Shown here: positions 24,285-32,046 of the stretch, piece by piece
Position numbering within the stretch: the stretch's first letter is position 1
Layout: the number at the start of each line of letters is the position of its first letter
From: an uncultured Thermomicrobia bacterium
GTDB taxonomy: Bacteria > Chloroflexota > Chloroflexia > Thermomicrobiales > JALYUS01
Reading direction: 5' to 3'
Assembly (NCBI GenBank): GCA_937968015.1
Contig: CALBSO010000157.1
Coordinates: forward strand, 1 to 64,000
Length of the DNA stretch: 64,000 nt
The notes under the pieces: generated by a model
What the model was told of the DNA's origin: nothing
Database searches by the model: none
The model's input: only the letters and a program-made list of their open reading frames with translations
Translations under genes and position numbers: made by a program

Positions 24285-25496
24285 ATGACAATGACAGGGC
24301 TACTTGGCGCAATCGGCGATGCGCTTCTCACTGCGTTTGATATGTTCTGGGAGGTGCTCTGGCCGCTTATTCTTGGCTTTGGCCTCTCCGGCATCGTCCA
24401 GGCCGTTGTCTCGCACAAGGCAATGGCGCGGTTCCTCGGCGACGACTCGCCCCGGAGCCTAACTTTCGCCACGCTCTTTGGCGTTGCCTCCAGTTCGTGC
24501 TCTTATGCGGCGGTCGCGCTTGCCCGCTCGCTCTTCCGCAAGGGGGCGAGTTTCACGTCCGCGATGGTCTTCGAACTCGCCTCGACCAACCTCGTCATCG
24601 AGTTAGGCATCATCCTCGTGGTGTTGCTCGGCTGGCAGTTTACGGCCGCGGAGTTCGCCGGCGGCATCCTCATGGTCATCTTCATCGCGCTCATCTTCCG
24701 CCTCACCCTGACGCCCAAACTCGTCGAGATGGCGCGGAAGAGCGCGGAGGAAGGCAGGCTCGGCCGCATGGAAGGGCATGCAGAAATGGACATGAGTGTC
24801 GAGGGCGGCTCCCTCCTCGGAAAGATCTTCAGCCGCCGGGGTTCGACGGCGATCAGCCACTTCTTCGTCATGGACTGGGTTTCGGTCTGGCAGGACATCG
24901 TGATCGGCTTCCTGATCGCCGGCGCGCTTGCGGCATGGGTGCCCGATTCCTTCTGGCAGACGTTCTTCCTCACAGGCCACCCGACACTCGCCAAAATTGA
25001 AGGGCCGCTGGTCGGGCCGCTGGTCGCGATCATCAGTTTCGTCTGCTCGGTCGGCAATGTGCCACTCGCGGCGGTTCTCTGGCGCGGCGGGATCAGTTTC
25101 GGCGGTGTCGTCAGTTTCATCTTCGCGGATCTGATCGTCCTGCCGGTGCTGGACATCTACCGCAAATACTATAGCGGCAAGATTGCCCTCTACATCCTCG
25201 CGACCTTCTATGTGACGATGGCAGCGGCCGGCTACGTGATTGAGGCGCTCTTCGGGGCGCTGGGCATCATCCCGACGAGCCACACGGTCGCCAAGATCAC
25301 CCAAGGGGCGCACTGGAACTACACCGCGTGGCTGAATATCGCCTTCCTGATCATCGCGCTGATTCTTGTCATCCGCTTCTTCCGGACCGGTGGCCCGCCG
25401 ATGCTCAGGATGATGAGCAAGCCGGCAGGGACCATGGAGCACGACACCATGAGCCACATCGTGTCTGAGCATGGCGAGCCGGGGACGGGCGATTGA
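24285..25496 (+). CDS. DUF318/ArsP-type membrane permease in the copper regulon
   Basis: Integral membrane protein of 403 aa from the ATG at 24285 (GGAGG upstream). Two repeats of a five-helix unit are seen, each with a conserved Cys motif: GVASSSCSYAAVAL near residue 65 and SFVCSVGNVPLAAVLW near residue 250, typical of the DUF318/UPF0718 permeases that include ArsP. The His/Met-rich tail (GTMEHDTMSHIVSEHGEP) could bind metal. Regulation by CsoR-type operators suggests a role in copper efflux or handling; the transported species is unknown. Confidence 0.83.
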   Translation: MTMTGLLGAIGDALLTAFDMFWEVLWPLILGFGLSGIVQAVVSHKAMARFLGDDSPRSLTFATLFGVASSSCSYAAVALARSLFRKGASFTSAMVFELASTNLVIELGIILVVLLGWQFTAAEFAGGILMVIFIALIFRLTLTPKLVEMARKSAEEGRLGRMEGHAEMDMSVEGGSLLGKIFSRRGSTAISHFFVMDWVSVWQDIVIGFLIAGALAAWVPDSFWQTFFLTGHPTLAKIEGPLVGPLVAIISFVCSVGNVPLAAVLWRGGISFGGVVSFIFADLIVLPVLDIYRKYYSGKIALYILATFYVTMAAAGYVIEALFGALGIIPTSHTVAKITQGAHWNYTAWLNIAFLIIALILVIRFFRTGGPPMLRMMSKPAGTMEHDTMSHIVSEHGEPGTGD

Positions 25497-25646
25497 ACGG
25501 AACCACACTTGCTTCGTTGCGACAGAACACCCTGGGCCAGGTGTTAAGTAGATGCTGCAAAGTTCGCGCGACCCTGAAACCACGGTGGATAAGGGGAAAT
25601 GTCCAGGGTTATGCTTGTCCGTCTGCGCGAATTTACCAACTCTTAC

Positions 25647-27428
25647 TTAGACCAGGGCAACAGGATCGTCAGCGTCGTGCCACAGGGACCGCATCTCCGC
25701 GCAACTCGCCAGCAAGAAGGCAAGGGTGCCCTGGGCTTCGACGTGGCCCTCCTTCAACACGACGATGTGGTTGGCGCGGCGCAGCGCGGCGCGGCGATGC
25801 GAGACAGCCAGGCACGTCACACTGTCACTGGTGAACAGACGCTCCCACAACACACGCTCCGTCTCGACGTCCAGTGCGCTGGACAGGTCGTCGATCACCA
25901 GCAACTCGGCGCCGCGCACCAACATTCGCGCCGCCGCCGCGCGCTGTACCTGACCACCTGAGAGCTTGACGCCGCGGGTGCCCACCGGCGTCGCCAACCC
26001 CGCTTCCAGCGCCTCCACGTCGTGCTCCAGGACGGCGCCCCGCACGGCGGCGGCCAGGGCCGCAGGGTCGTCGGGTAGCCCCAGGAGGATGTTCTGCTTG
26101 AGCGTCTCGCTGAACAGGCGCGGCACCTGCGCCGTGTACGCCGCGCGGGGCGGCACAAGGAAGGAGGCCGCGTCGTCCACGACGTGGCCGTTCCACCGGA
26201 TCTCGCCCGCCTCCCGGGGCAGCAAGCCCAGGAGGGCCCGCAGGAGCGTTGTCTTGCCCGCGCCGACGCGCCCCGTCACCACTGTCAGGGCGCCTCGTGG
26301 CAGGCGCAGGTCCACTGCGGCGATACCGCGCCCTGACTGCGGGTGGCGGTAGGTCAGCCCCCGCACCTCCACGAGGACCAACCGGTCGGTCGCGCTGCGC
26401 GCTGGCGGCGGCACGGTGGGCAGGGGCCCGCGCAGGTGCAGCGGGGTGGGCACCACCAGCGCGGCCGGCGGAGCGCCCCCCAGCAAGGCGCCCATGCGTG
26501 CGAACGCGACCCCGGTCTGCCGGTAATGGGCCAGGAACTGGCCGAGCCCGTCGGTGAAGTCGGCGATGAAGCCCAGATAGGAGACAAACAGGACAAAGTC
26601 GCCCACCGTCAGGCTGCCGTCGCGCAGGCTGCCGGCGGCCAGCAGCATGATCAGACCCGTGCCCACGCTCACCGTGTTGGCCGTGATGGCGTCCAGCACT
26701 TGCGTCGCCACGCGATCGGCCAGCATGGCGGTCCGGCGCTGCTCGTTTAGTCGTCGGACGTGGGCCACAGTCCGCTCTTCGGCGCCGGCGGCCTGCACCG
26801 TCTGCACCGCCGCCAGGATATCGCCGATGGCTCCGGTGACCCGGCTGGTGGCCTGGCTGCTGGCTGCACGGTAGCGGCCCAGCGCGTCACTTGCCTGCCG
26901 CGCCGCTGCCACGACGACGAGCAGCGGCAGAACGGTGACCAGGGTCATCCGGACGTTGACATGCAGCAGGATCAGGAACGCCCCCACGGCGAAAAGCCCC
27001 GTGCCCAGAATATCGCTGGTCCAATCAAGGTTGTCCTCAGGCTCGTGGGCATCGTCGCGAAAGCGGCTGATGGTCTCGCCGATGGAGAAGGGCAGCGCAT
27101 CCGCGCCCGGCCAGTCCAGGATGTGCCGCAGCAGGTTGCGGCGCAACAGGCCGCTCATGGTGAACCGGCAGAGAATTTCGAAAATGCCAGCGGTGAGATA
27201 GAGGACCGCACGGCCCACGGCGACCACCACGAACAGCACGATCAGTCCTGCCGTGCCCACGGGCGGATGCGCGTTCCCCGTAAGCGTATCGAAGAAGGCA
27301 CGGGTGATCAGCCCAAACAGCAGCGGCGACGCGTGAACCACGCTCCACAGCGCCGCGTGGGGCAGGTAGAGTTGGGGTGCGTAGCGGGCCATTTTCATCA
27401 GGTAGCGCCAAGTCGGCAGCGGCTTCAT
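25647..27428 (-). CDS. ABC exporter half with degenerate ATPase site (BmrD/LmrD-like partner)
   Basis: Exporter subunit of 593 aa: N-terminal transmembrane domain of about six helices, C-terminal nucleotide-binding domain. Walker A GRVGAGKTT is near residue 370, signature LSGGQVQRAA near 475 and Walker B LLVIDDLSSALD, where the catalytic Glu is replaced by Asp. That makes one non-canonical site, normal for one partner of heterodimeric multidrug exporters. The start ATG at 27428 overlaps the stop of the partner gene (ATGA), so the two halves are made together. Confidence 0.9.
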   Translation of the reverse strand: MKPLPTWRYLMKMARYAPQLYLPHAALWSVVHASPLLFGLITRAFFDTLTGNAHPPVGTAGLIVLFVVVAVGRAVLYLTAGIFEILCRFTMSGLLRRNLLRHILDWPGADALPFSIGETISRFRDDAHEPEDNLDWTSDILGTGLFAVGAFLILLHVNVRMTLVTVLPLLVVVAAARQASDALGRYRAASSQATSRVTGAIGDILAAVQTVQAAGAEERTVAHVRRLNEQRRTAMLADRVATQVLDAITANTVSVGTGLIMLLAAGSLRDGSLTVGDFVLFVSYLGFIADFTDGLGQFLAHYRQTGVAFARMGALLGGAPPAALVVPTPLHLRGPLPTVPPPARSATDRLVLVEVRGLTYRHPQSGRGIAAVDLRLPRGALTVVTGRVGAGKTTLLRALLGLLPREAGEIRWNGHVVDDAASFLVPPRAAYTAQVPRLFSETLKQNILLGLPDDPAALAAAVRGAVLEHDVEALEAGLATPVGTRGVKLSGGQVQRAAAARMLVRGAELLVIDDLSSALDVETERVLWERLFTSDSVTCLAVSHRRAALRRANHIVVLKEGHVEAQGTLAFLLASCAEMRSLWHDADDPVALV

Positions 27429-29176
27429 GAGGAGACCTCCTCCGTAGCAACCCGCAGCAACGCAGCAAAGCGTGAGGTAGGGTCGGCGGCGAGGGCAAGC
27501 CGCGGCCCGTACTCGCGCACCTTCCCGTCCTCCAGGACAAGGATGTCGTCGGCGTACGCGACCGTGGCCAGCCGGTGCGCCACGATGATGCCGGTACGGC
27601 CGTCGAGCAGCCGGCCTAGCGCCGTATGCACCAGCCGCTCCGTGGCCGGGTCGAGGCGCGAAGACGCCTCGTCCAGGATCACCACGTCGGGGTCGCGCAG
27701 GAAGATGCGTGCACAGGCCAGCACCTGGGCCTGCCCGGCGGAGAGTCCGGCGCCGCCGGGCCCCAGCAGTGTATCCAGCCCGTGCGGCAGTTCCCGCAGC
27801 CAACCGGCCAGGCCCAGGGTATCCAGCACGGCGCTGATCCGGTCATCCGTCACGCCGTCGTCGAAGAGGGTCAGGTTGTCGCGCACGCTGGCGTTAAAGA
27901 GGTGTACCTCCTGAGTGACCAGGCCGATGCGTGCGCGCACCGCCGCGAGGCGGACCGTCCGCAAGTCCACGCCTCCCAGGCGCACCACGCCCGCCAGCGG
28001 ATCGTAGAAGCGTGGGAGGAGCCGCGTCAGCGTTGTCTTGCCGCTGCCTGTGCGCCCCACCACACCCAGTACGCGGCCCGGCTCCAGGCACACGCTGACG
28101 TCGCGCAGGACCGGGGTGTCCTCCGCATAGCCAAATGAGACGCCGTCCAACTCCACCGCCAGTCGGCCCGGCGGCAGCGCGACGCCGGGGCCGTCGGTGA
28201 GGCGCGGCGCTGTACCGAGGAGCGCCTCGACCCGGCCGATACTGGCGTCCGCCTGTTGCAGATCCTGCACTTCGTTGCGGATCTGCTCGGTCGGCTGGCG
28301 CAGCACCACGGTGCATTGGAAGATCAGATAGACGGTGCCGATGGTCAGCGTACCGGCCTTGAACAGCATGGCGCTCAGGGCAAAGGCGACCGCCGTGCCG
28401 AGTGCAACCAGCACTTGGCTGGTAGAGACCATCGTGTATCCCCATGTCTGCGCCTTAAGCGTCACGGCCAGCCACGATCGCATCACCTCGGCGCAGCGGC
28501 GCAGCACAAACGCGCGTGCCCCGCTGGACCGGATATCCTCCAGGCCGGCGAGGTATTCGCCCACGAAGCCATAGAAATCGGCGCTCGCCTGGCGCTGCGC
28601 GGCCGCGGAGGGGGTGGCAACGACACGGATGCGCAGCAAGGTTAGCAAGGCCAGCACGACAAACGTGCTCATCCCCAGGCCGACCCGCCAGTCCACGTAA
28701 AAGAGCAGCGCAAGCACTCCGACGATCAAGAGGCCATTGCCAAGCACATAGACCACAAACCGTGAGAAGAAGCGGGCCATGGTAGCCACGTCACCGTCCA
28801 CCCGCTCGATCAACTCGCCCGGCGTATGAGCCGTGTGAAATGTGGCATCCAACCGCAGCAGGTGCGTGACAAGGTCGGCGCGCAGCGCGTTCGTGGCCGC
28901 CCAGCTCACATTTTCGGCCACGTAGGTTTCGGCGACCGCCACGCCCTGTCCCGCCAGGGCCAGGGCCATGGTCAGCAGCGCCAGGAAGATCAGATCGCGC
29001 AGCGCCCCACCGGAGGTGGCCCCGTCAATGAAGTGGCTCGCCACCAGCGGCGTGACCACCTGCACACCGATGGTGCCACACAGGATCACCGCCAGCAGGC
29101 CCATCCGCGGCCACTGGGGCCGCAGATAGCGGGCCAACAGCCGCCAGTAGCGGTTCAGTGCCTGAAAAGGGTGCAT
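27425..29176 (-). CDS. ABC exporter half with intact catalytic Glu
   Basis: Exporter subunit of 583 aa, transmembrane domain then ATPase domain: Walker A GRTGSGKTT near residue 370, signature LSAGQAQVLA (Ser-Ala-Gly-Gln instead of Ser-Gly-Gly-Gln), Walker B VVILDEASSRLD with catalytic Glu, and His switch AHRLATV. The start ATG at 29176 follows GAGGAG. It is the first exporter gene after the attenuator leader at 29312-29579. The pair resembles BmrCD/LmrCD multidrug exporters; a lipid or peptide substrate is also possible. Confidence 0.9.
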   Translation of the reverse strand: MHPFQALNRYWRLLARYLRPQWPRMGLLAVILCGTIGVQVVTPLVASHFIDGATSGGALRDLIFLALLTMALALAGQGVAVAETYVAENVSWAATNALRADLVTHLLRLDATFHTAHTPGELIERVDGDVATMARFFSRFVVYVLGNGLLIVGVLALLFYVDWRVGLGMSTFVVLALLTLLRIRVVATPSAAAQRQASADFYGFVGEYLAGLEDIRSSGARAFVLRRCAEVMRSWLAVTLKAQTWGYTMVSTSQVLVALGTAVAFALSAMLFKAGTLTIGTVYLIFQCTVVLRQPTEQIRNEVQDLQQADASIGRVEALLGTAPRLTDGPGVALPPGRLAVELDGVSFGYAEDTPVLRDVSVCLEPGRVLGVVGRTGSGKTTLTRLLPRFYDPLAGVVRLGGVDLRTVRLAAVRARIGLVTQEVHLFNASVRDNLTLFDDGVTDDRISAVLDTLGLAGWLRELPHGLDTLLGPGGAGLSAGQAQVLACARIFLRDPDVVILDEASSRLDPATERLVHTALGRLLDGRTGIIVAHRLATVAYADDILVLEDGKVREYGPRLALAADPTSRFAALLRVATEEVSS

Positions 29177-29311
29177 GGGAAACTCCTCGTCTCGCCGCGA
29201 ACGGCAGGTGATCGGGCAGAAAAAGAGACGGAAGAACGCGTGGCGGATGTCGCGATACCCAGGGGCGCCGTGCCGGCTCACCCGCCGTTCACGACGCGGC
29301 GGCGCGGCAAC

Positions 29312-29346
29312 AAAAAAGCCGTGGGCGCGAGAGGTGCGCCCACGGC
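29312..29346 (-). terminator. Intrinsic terminator in the leader of the ABC exporter
   Basis: On the minus strand an 11-bp perfect GC-rich stem (29336-29346 with 29318-29328), 7-base loop, then six T's (29317-29312). It lies between the leader ORF and the exporter genes, so it must be bypassed for exporter expression. Confidence 0.92.
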
Positions 29347-29393
29347 CATCGTTCATGGCACGAACAGGATTCCCTCAGGCGGGCGCACCTCTC
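29329..29393 (-). promoter_or_regulatory. Antiterminator pairing that competes with the terminator
   Basis: Bases 29381-29393 are the exact reverse complement (13 bp) of 29329-29341. The latter covers the terminator loop and part of its 5' arm, so this pairing and the terminator stem exclude each other. The upstream arm lies in the last six codons of the leader ORF, so a ribosome finishing the ORF would cover it and favour termination; a ribosome stalled earlier would leave it free. Confidence 0.85.
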
Positions 29394-29503
29394 CCACGAC
29401 ACGTCTGTGTCGGGAGGGTTCGCACCTTCCCGGTGGCCACGCAACCAGGCAGATCCGCCGTGCGGCACGCGGCATCACACCACGGCACTGTTGGATTGCT
29501 CAT
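29375..29503 (-). CDS. 42-residue leader peptide upstream of the ABC exporter
   Basis: Short ORF, ATG 29503, TGA 29375-29377, with a strong ribosome site GGGAGG (29512-29517) 8 bp before the ATG. The peptide starts MSNPTVPWCDAACR and ends TCRGRGAPA, with four Cys and no homology I recognise. It lies about 40 bases after the predicted transcription start, and its end overlaps the antiterminator arm. Position and architecture match BmrB, the leader peptide of B. subtilis bmrCD. It most likely serves as a ribosome sensor; a secreted or modified peptide exported by the ABC pair is the alternative. Confidence 0.8.
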   Translation of the reverse strand: MSNPTVPWCDAACRTADLPGCVATGKVRTLPTQTCRGRGAPA

Positions 29504-29550
29504 CGCTCGTGCCTCCCGCGAAGCGCCATCACCCAAGATAGCAGAGCGCT

Positions 29551-29579
29551 AGTGTAGCAACGGCACGGCCGGTTGTCAA
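29551..29579 (-). promoter_or_regulatory. Sigma70-like promoter of leader and exporter
   Basis: On the minus strand TTGACA (29579-29574), 17-bp spacer, TACACT (29556-29551). Transcription would begin near 29544, about 40 bases before the leader ATG. Confidence 0.9.
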
Positions 29580-29617
29580 CGGAGGAACAGTCGGTCCGCA
29601 GGTTGTCAAAGATGGAG

Positions 29618-29630
29618 AGCCTGCTGCACA
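29618..29630. repeat. Left 13-bp direct repeat of cassette 2
   Basis: AGCCTGCTGCACA, identical to 30236-30248; putative target-site duplication. Confidence 0.8.
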
Positions 29631-29660
29631 CTGCGTCACATGATGCTTGACTCATGTAGG
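29631..29660 (+). repeat. Left end (inverted repeat) of cassette 2
   Basis: GCGTCACATGATGCTTGACT at 29633-29652, then CATGTAGG. It matches 4755-4780 with few differences. Confidence 0.75.
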
Positions 29661-29766
29661 TACTATCTCCAAGGCAATAACGACATCGCGGCGGGATCGC
29701 GCAGCATACATATGCGGCGGCAAGCAGTGGTGTGATTGCAAGCGAGTCGAATGGGGGAGAGATGTG

Positions 29767-30156
29767 ATGGTGCAGACAGGGACGGTTCAGGCGGCTATCG
29801 AGGGTTACTTCGCGGCGAACAATGCGCTCGACGCAAATGCGGTCGCTGACCTCTTCGCGCCCGATGCGCAGATGCACCGCGTGCCGGGGAGATCGCCAAC
29901 CGAGGGACGGGAGGCAATTCGGCAGGTATATCAGCAACTGCTCGCTGCCTTCTCAAGGTCGGACGTGAATCCTATGCACACCTTTATTGCTGGCAATGGT
30001 GCGGCGGTCCTCTATCGCGGCACGTTCACCGCGAAGACCGGGGAATCGGTCGTCGTGGAGGGTATCGACGTTTTCGAGGTCAACGAGGGAGGGCAGATCG
30101 AGGCGATCCGTTTCTACTGGGATCCCGCCCCGCTTGCTACCGTGCTCCGACGCTAA
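29767..30156 (+). CDS. SnoaL-like / NTF2-fold protein (passenger of cassette 2)
   Basis: A 129 aa NTF2-like protein: AAIEGYFAANNALDANAVAD near the N-terminus, LFAPDAQMHRVPG, then IRQVYQQLLAAF, and a C-terminal strand IEAIRFYWDPAP. SnoaL-like proteins include polyketide cyclases and many small ligand-binding proteins; no catalytic Asp/His pair can be fixed by eye. The ATG at 29767 follows GGGGGAGAG. It is the only gene inside cassette 2. Confidence 0.82.
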   Translation: MVQTGTVQAAIEGYFAANNALDANAVADLFAPDAQMHRVPGRSPTEGREAIRQVYQQLLAAFSRSDVNPMHTFIAGNGAAVLYRGTFTAKTGESVVVEGIDVFEVNEGGQIEAIRFYWDPAPLATVLRR

Positions 30157-30200
30157 TCGCATCTGCCGGTGCAGCGCCGCATAGTCGTCTCGCGGTCGGT

Positions 30201-30235
30201 GCCCATGTGTATCAAAGGTCATACGACGGAGTGTC
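30201..30235 (+). repeat. Right end (inverted repeat) of cassette 2
   Basis: Contains GTATCAAAGGTCATACGACG at 30209-30228, then GAGTGT, matching 5607-5633 of cassette 1. Confidence 0.75.
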
Positions 30236-30248
30236 AGCCTGCTGCACA
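30236..30248. repeat. Right 13-bp direct repeat of cassette 2
   Basis: Second copy of AGCCTGCTGCACA. Confidence 0.8.
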
Positions 30249-30381
30249 ACCAACCGGTATTTGGCGGGCGCCTCGGCAGGGACAACGTCGAACGACAATG
30301 GAGCGCGACGCCCCGCCCGGCTAGCCATCGGGCAGATACGTACGTACAATACACGAGGGCGGTACCACGAGGAATCGTATC

Positions 30382-32046
30382 GTGAAGAGACCTGGACAGC
30401 AGCACAAGCAATCCTTCCGGGCGGTCCTCTGCGCGTTCGCCGTCCTCCTCATGCCGCTCGCGCTGCCACTGCATCTCCGTGCCGATCCGGTTTCGGCGAG
30501 TGCGTTGGTGAACTTCGCCGACCCCGCCTTCCGCGCCCTCTGGCGGCGCACGGACGACCTCGCGCAGGGGCGGCGCTCCTATCTCTGGGGGCCGATTGAC
30601 CGGCAGACATACGTCATTGCCCGCGAGCCATACGCGGAAGCGCCCGGCGGCTCACGGCTGGTCGAATATTTCGACAAGACGCGGATGGAGCGCACGGACC
30701 CGGCGGCAAGCCGCGCCGCGCCCGGTTTCGTCACAAACGGCCTCCTGGCGACCGAGATGATCACCGGCCGCCTCCAACTCGGTGACAAGACCTTCCAGAC
30801 CTTCTCGCCTGCCACCGTGACGATCGCCGGGGACGCGAGCGACCCGGATGGCCCGACCTATGCCACGTTCACCCCGCTGACCGGCGCGCCACCGCTCGCC
30901 GCGAACGCGCCGGTCACGCAGACGGTGGACCGGAGCGGCAACATCGGTGGCGGCGGGCCAGGGGGCGTGACGGCGGGCGAACTCGTCCCGGAGACGAACC
31001 ACCGCACGGCCTCCGTCTTCCACGATTTCATCTTCGCTTCCGGACCAATTGTTGTTGGGGATCAGACGACGAATGGCCCGCTCTTCGCGAATGGCTATGC
31101 GGGTGGCGTCGGCTTCCCGATCACCGAGGCGTACTGGGCGCACGTGCGCGTCGGCGGCGCGCGGAAGCAGGTGCTCGTGCAGGCGTTCGAGCGGCGCGTC
31201 CTGACCTACACGCCGGATAACCCGGAGGGATTCAAGGTCGAGGCGGGCAATGTCGGCCTCCAGTATCTGCGCTGGCGATACGGCGACGCCCAGCCGCCCG
31301 CTCCCAGCCAGCGGATCGCCTTCACGGCGAAATCGGGCAGCGGCCCTGCCACGCTCGTCGTCATGGACGCGAACGGCAAGAACCGCGTGACGATCGCCAC
31401 CCCATCCAGCGACGCGCGCGCTCCGTCGTGGTCTCCCGATGGCACGCAACTCGTCTACGCGGCGGGCGGCAAACTCTTCATCGTCGGCGCGGCCGGCAAG
31501 AATACCACCGCCGTCACCGATGGCCCGAGCGACGACCTCCCCGCGTGGTCGCCGGACGGCACGCGGATCGCCTTCGCGCGTGGGCACGATCTCGCGGTGC
31601 TCTCCGTCCCGAACGGCGGCGTGACGACGCTCTTCGCGGGCGTGCCGGGGGTCGGCGCCGTCGCATGGTCGCCGGACGGCACGCGCGTCGCGATGGAACG
31701 CGGTACGAGCATCTGGACGCTCGGCACGGACGGTTTCGGCCTCCAACTTGCCCTCGCGGGGACGAACGGCACCGCCTTTCGCGCCCCCACATGGACGCCG
31801 GACGGGACGCGCATCGTCGCCACGCGCGAGGTGGGCGGCACGCGTACGGTTGTCGTCGCCACGGCGGACGGCAAGGATCAACGCGACCTGATGGCCGGCT
31901 CCGGCGGCGGGGTTTCGGCGGACGGCCTGCGCGTCCTCATCGTCTCGCCCACCAGCCGCCTCACCGTGACCAACTTCCAGGGTCTTCAGCCGCATCCCCT
32001 CTCCCCGGACGGTGAACCCGCCGCCTTCCCCGCCTGGTCACCGTGA
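30382..32046 (+). CDS. Secreted protein: unnamed WGP/YFDK domain plus TolB-like propeller
   Basis: Exported protein of 554 aa with a signal peptide (residues 1-35). The N-terminal half shares a domain with the protein at 44568: an FxxLW..D start, YLWGP near 70, RLVEYFDKTRME near 93, GLLATEM, and VLVQAFERRVLTYTPDNP near 270 before LQYLRWRYGD. The C-terminal half has about five beta-propeller blades with SPDGT repeats (WSPDGTQLVYA, WSPDGTRIAFA, WSPDGTRVAME, WTPDGTRIVAT), as in TolB/PD40 proteins. Function unknown, probably cell-surface binding. The GTG at 30382 follows GAGGA. Its end overlaps the convergent methyltransferase by 9 bp. Confidence 0.85.
   Translation: MKRPGQQHKQSFRAVLCAFAVLLMPLALPLHLRADPVSASALVNFADPAFRALWRRTDDLAQGRRSYLWGPIDRQTYVIAREPYAEAPGGSRLVEYFDKTRMERTDPAASRAAPGFVTNGLLATEMITGRLQLGDKTFQTFSPATVTIAGDASDPDGPTYATFTPLTGAPPLAANAPVTQTVDRSGNIGGGGPGGVTAGELVPETNHRTASVFHDFIFASGPIVVGDQTTNGPLFANGYAGGVGFPITEAYWAHVRVGGARKQVLVQAFERRVLTYTPDNPEGFKVEAGNVGLQYLRWRYGDAQPPAPSQRIAFTAKSGSGPATLVVMDANGKNRVTIATPSSDARAPSWSPDGTQLVYAAGGKLFIVGAAGKNTTAVTDGPSDDLPAWSPDGTRIAFARGHDLAVLSVPNGGVTTLFAGVPGVGAVAWSPDGTRVAMERGTSIWTLGTDGFGLQLALAGTNGTAFRAPTWTPDGTRIVATREVGGTRTVVVATADGKDQRDLMAGSGGGVSADGLRVLIVSPTSRLTVTNFQGLQPHPLSPDGEPAAFPAWSP

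Larger units (their letters stand above)
29618..30248. mobile_element. Cassette 2: TIR-bounded, 13-bp direct repeats, SnoaL-like passenger
   Basis: The segment 29631-30235 is flanked by a perfect 13-bp direct repeat (29618-29630 and 30236-30248) that differs in sequence from that of cassette 1. Its left end matches the left end of cassette 1 and its right end matches the right end of cassette 1. The single passenger gene is on the plus strand, whereas that of cassette 1 is on the minus strand relative to the same ends, so the two carry unrelated cargo. It landed between the ABC exporter promoter and the gene at 30382. No transposase is present, so movement would need one in trans. Confidence 0.75.

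Noticed and set aside
29177..29356. N-terminal extension of the ABC exporter from an ATG at 29356
   Set aside because: That ATG lies just upstream of the terminator stem and the frame runs through it; the ATG at 29176 has GAGGAG and matches where the exporter family begins.
29312..29545. T-box or known riboswitch in the exporter leader
   Set aside because: I found no T-box bulge sequence (TGG-n-ACCGCG) or known aptamer core, while a complete translated ORF with ribosome site is present, so peptide-based attenuation fits better.
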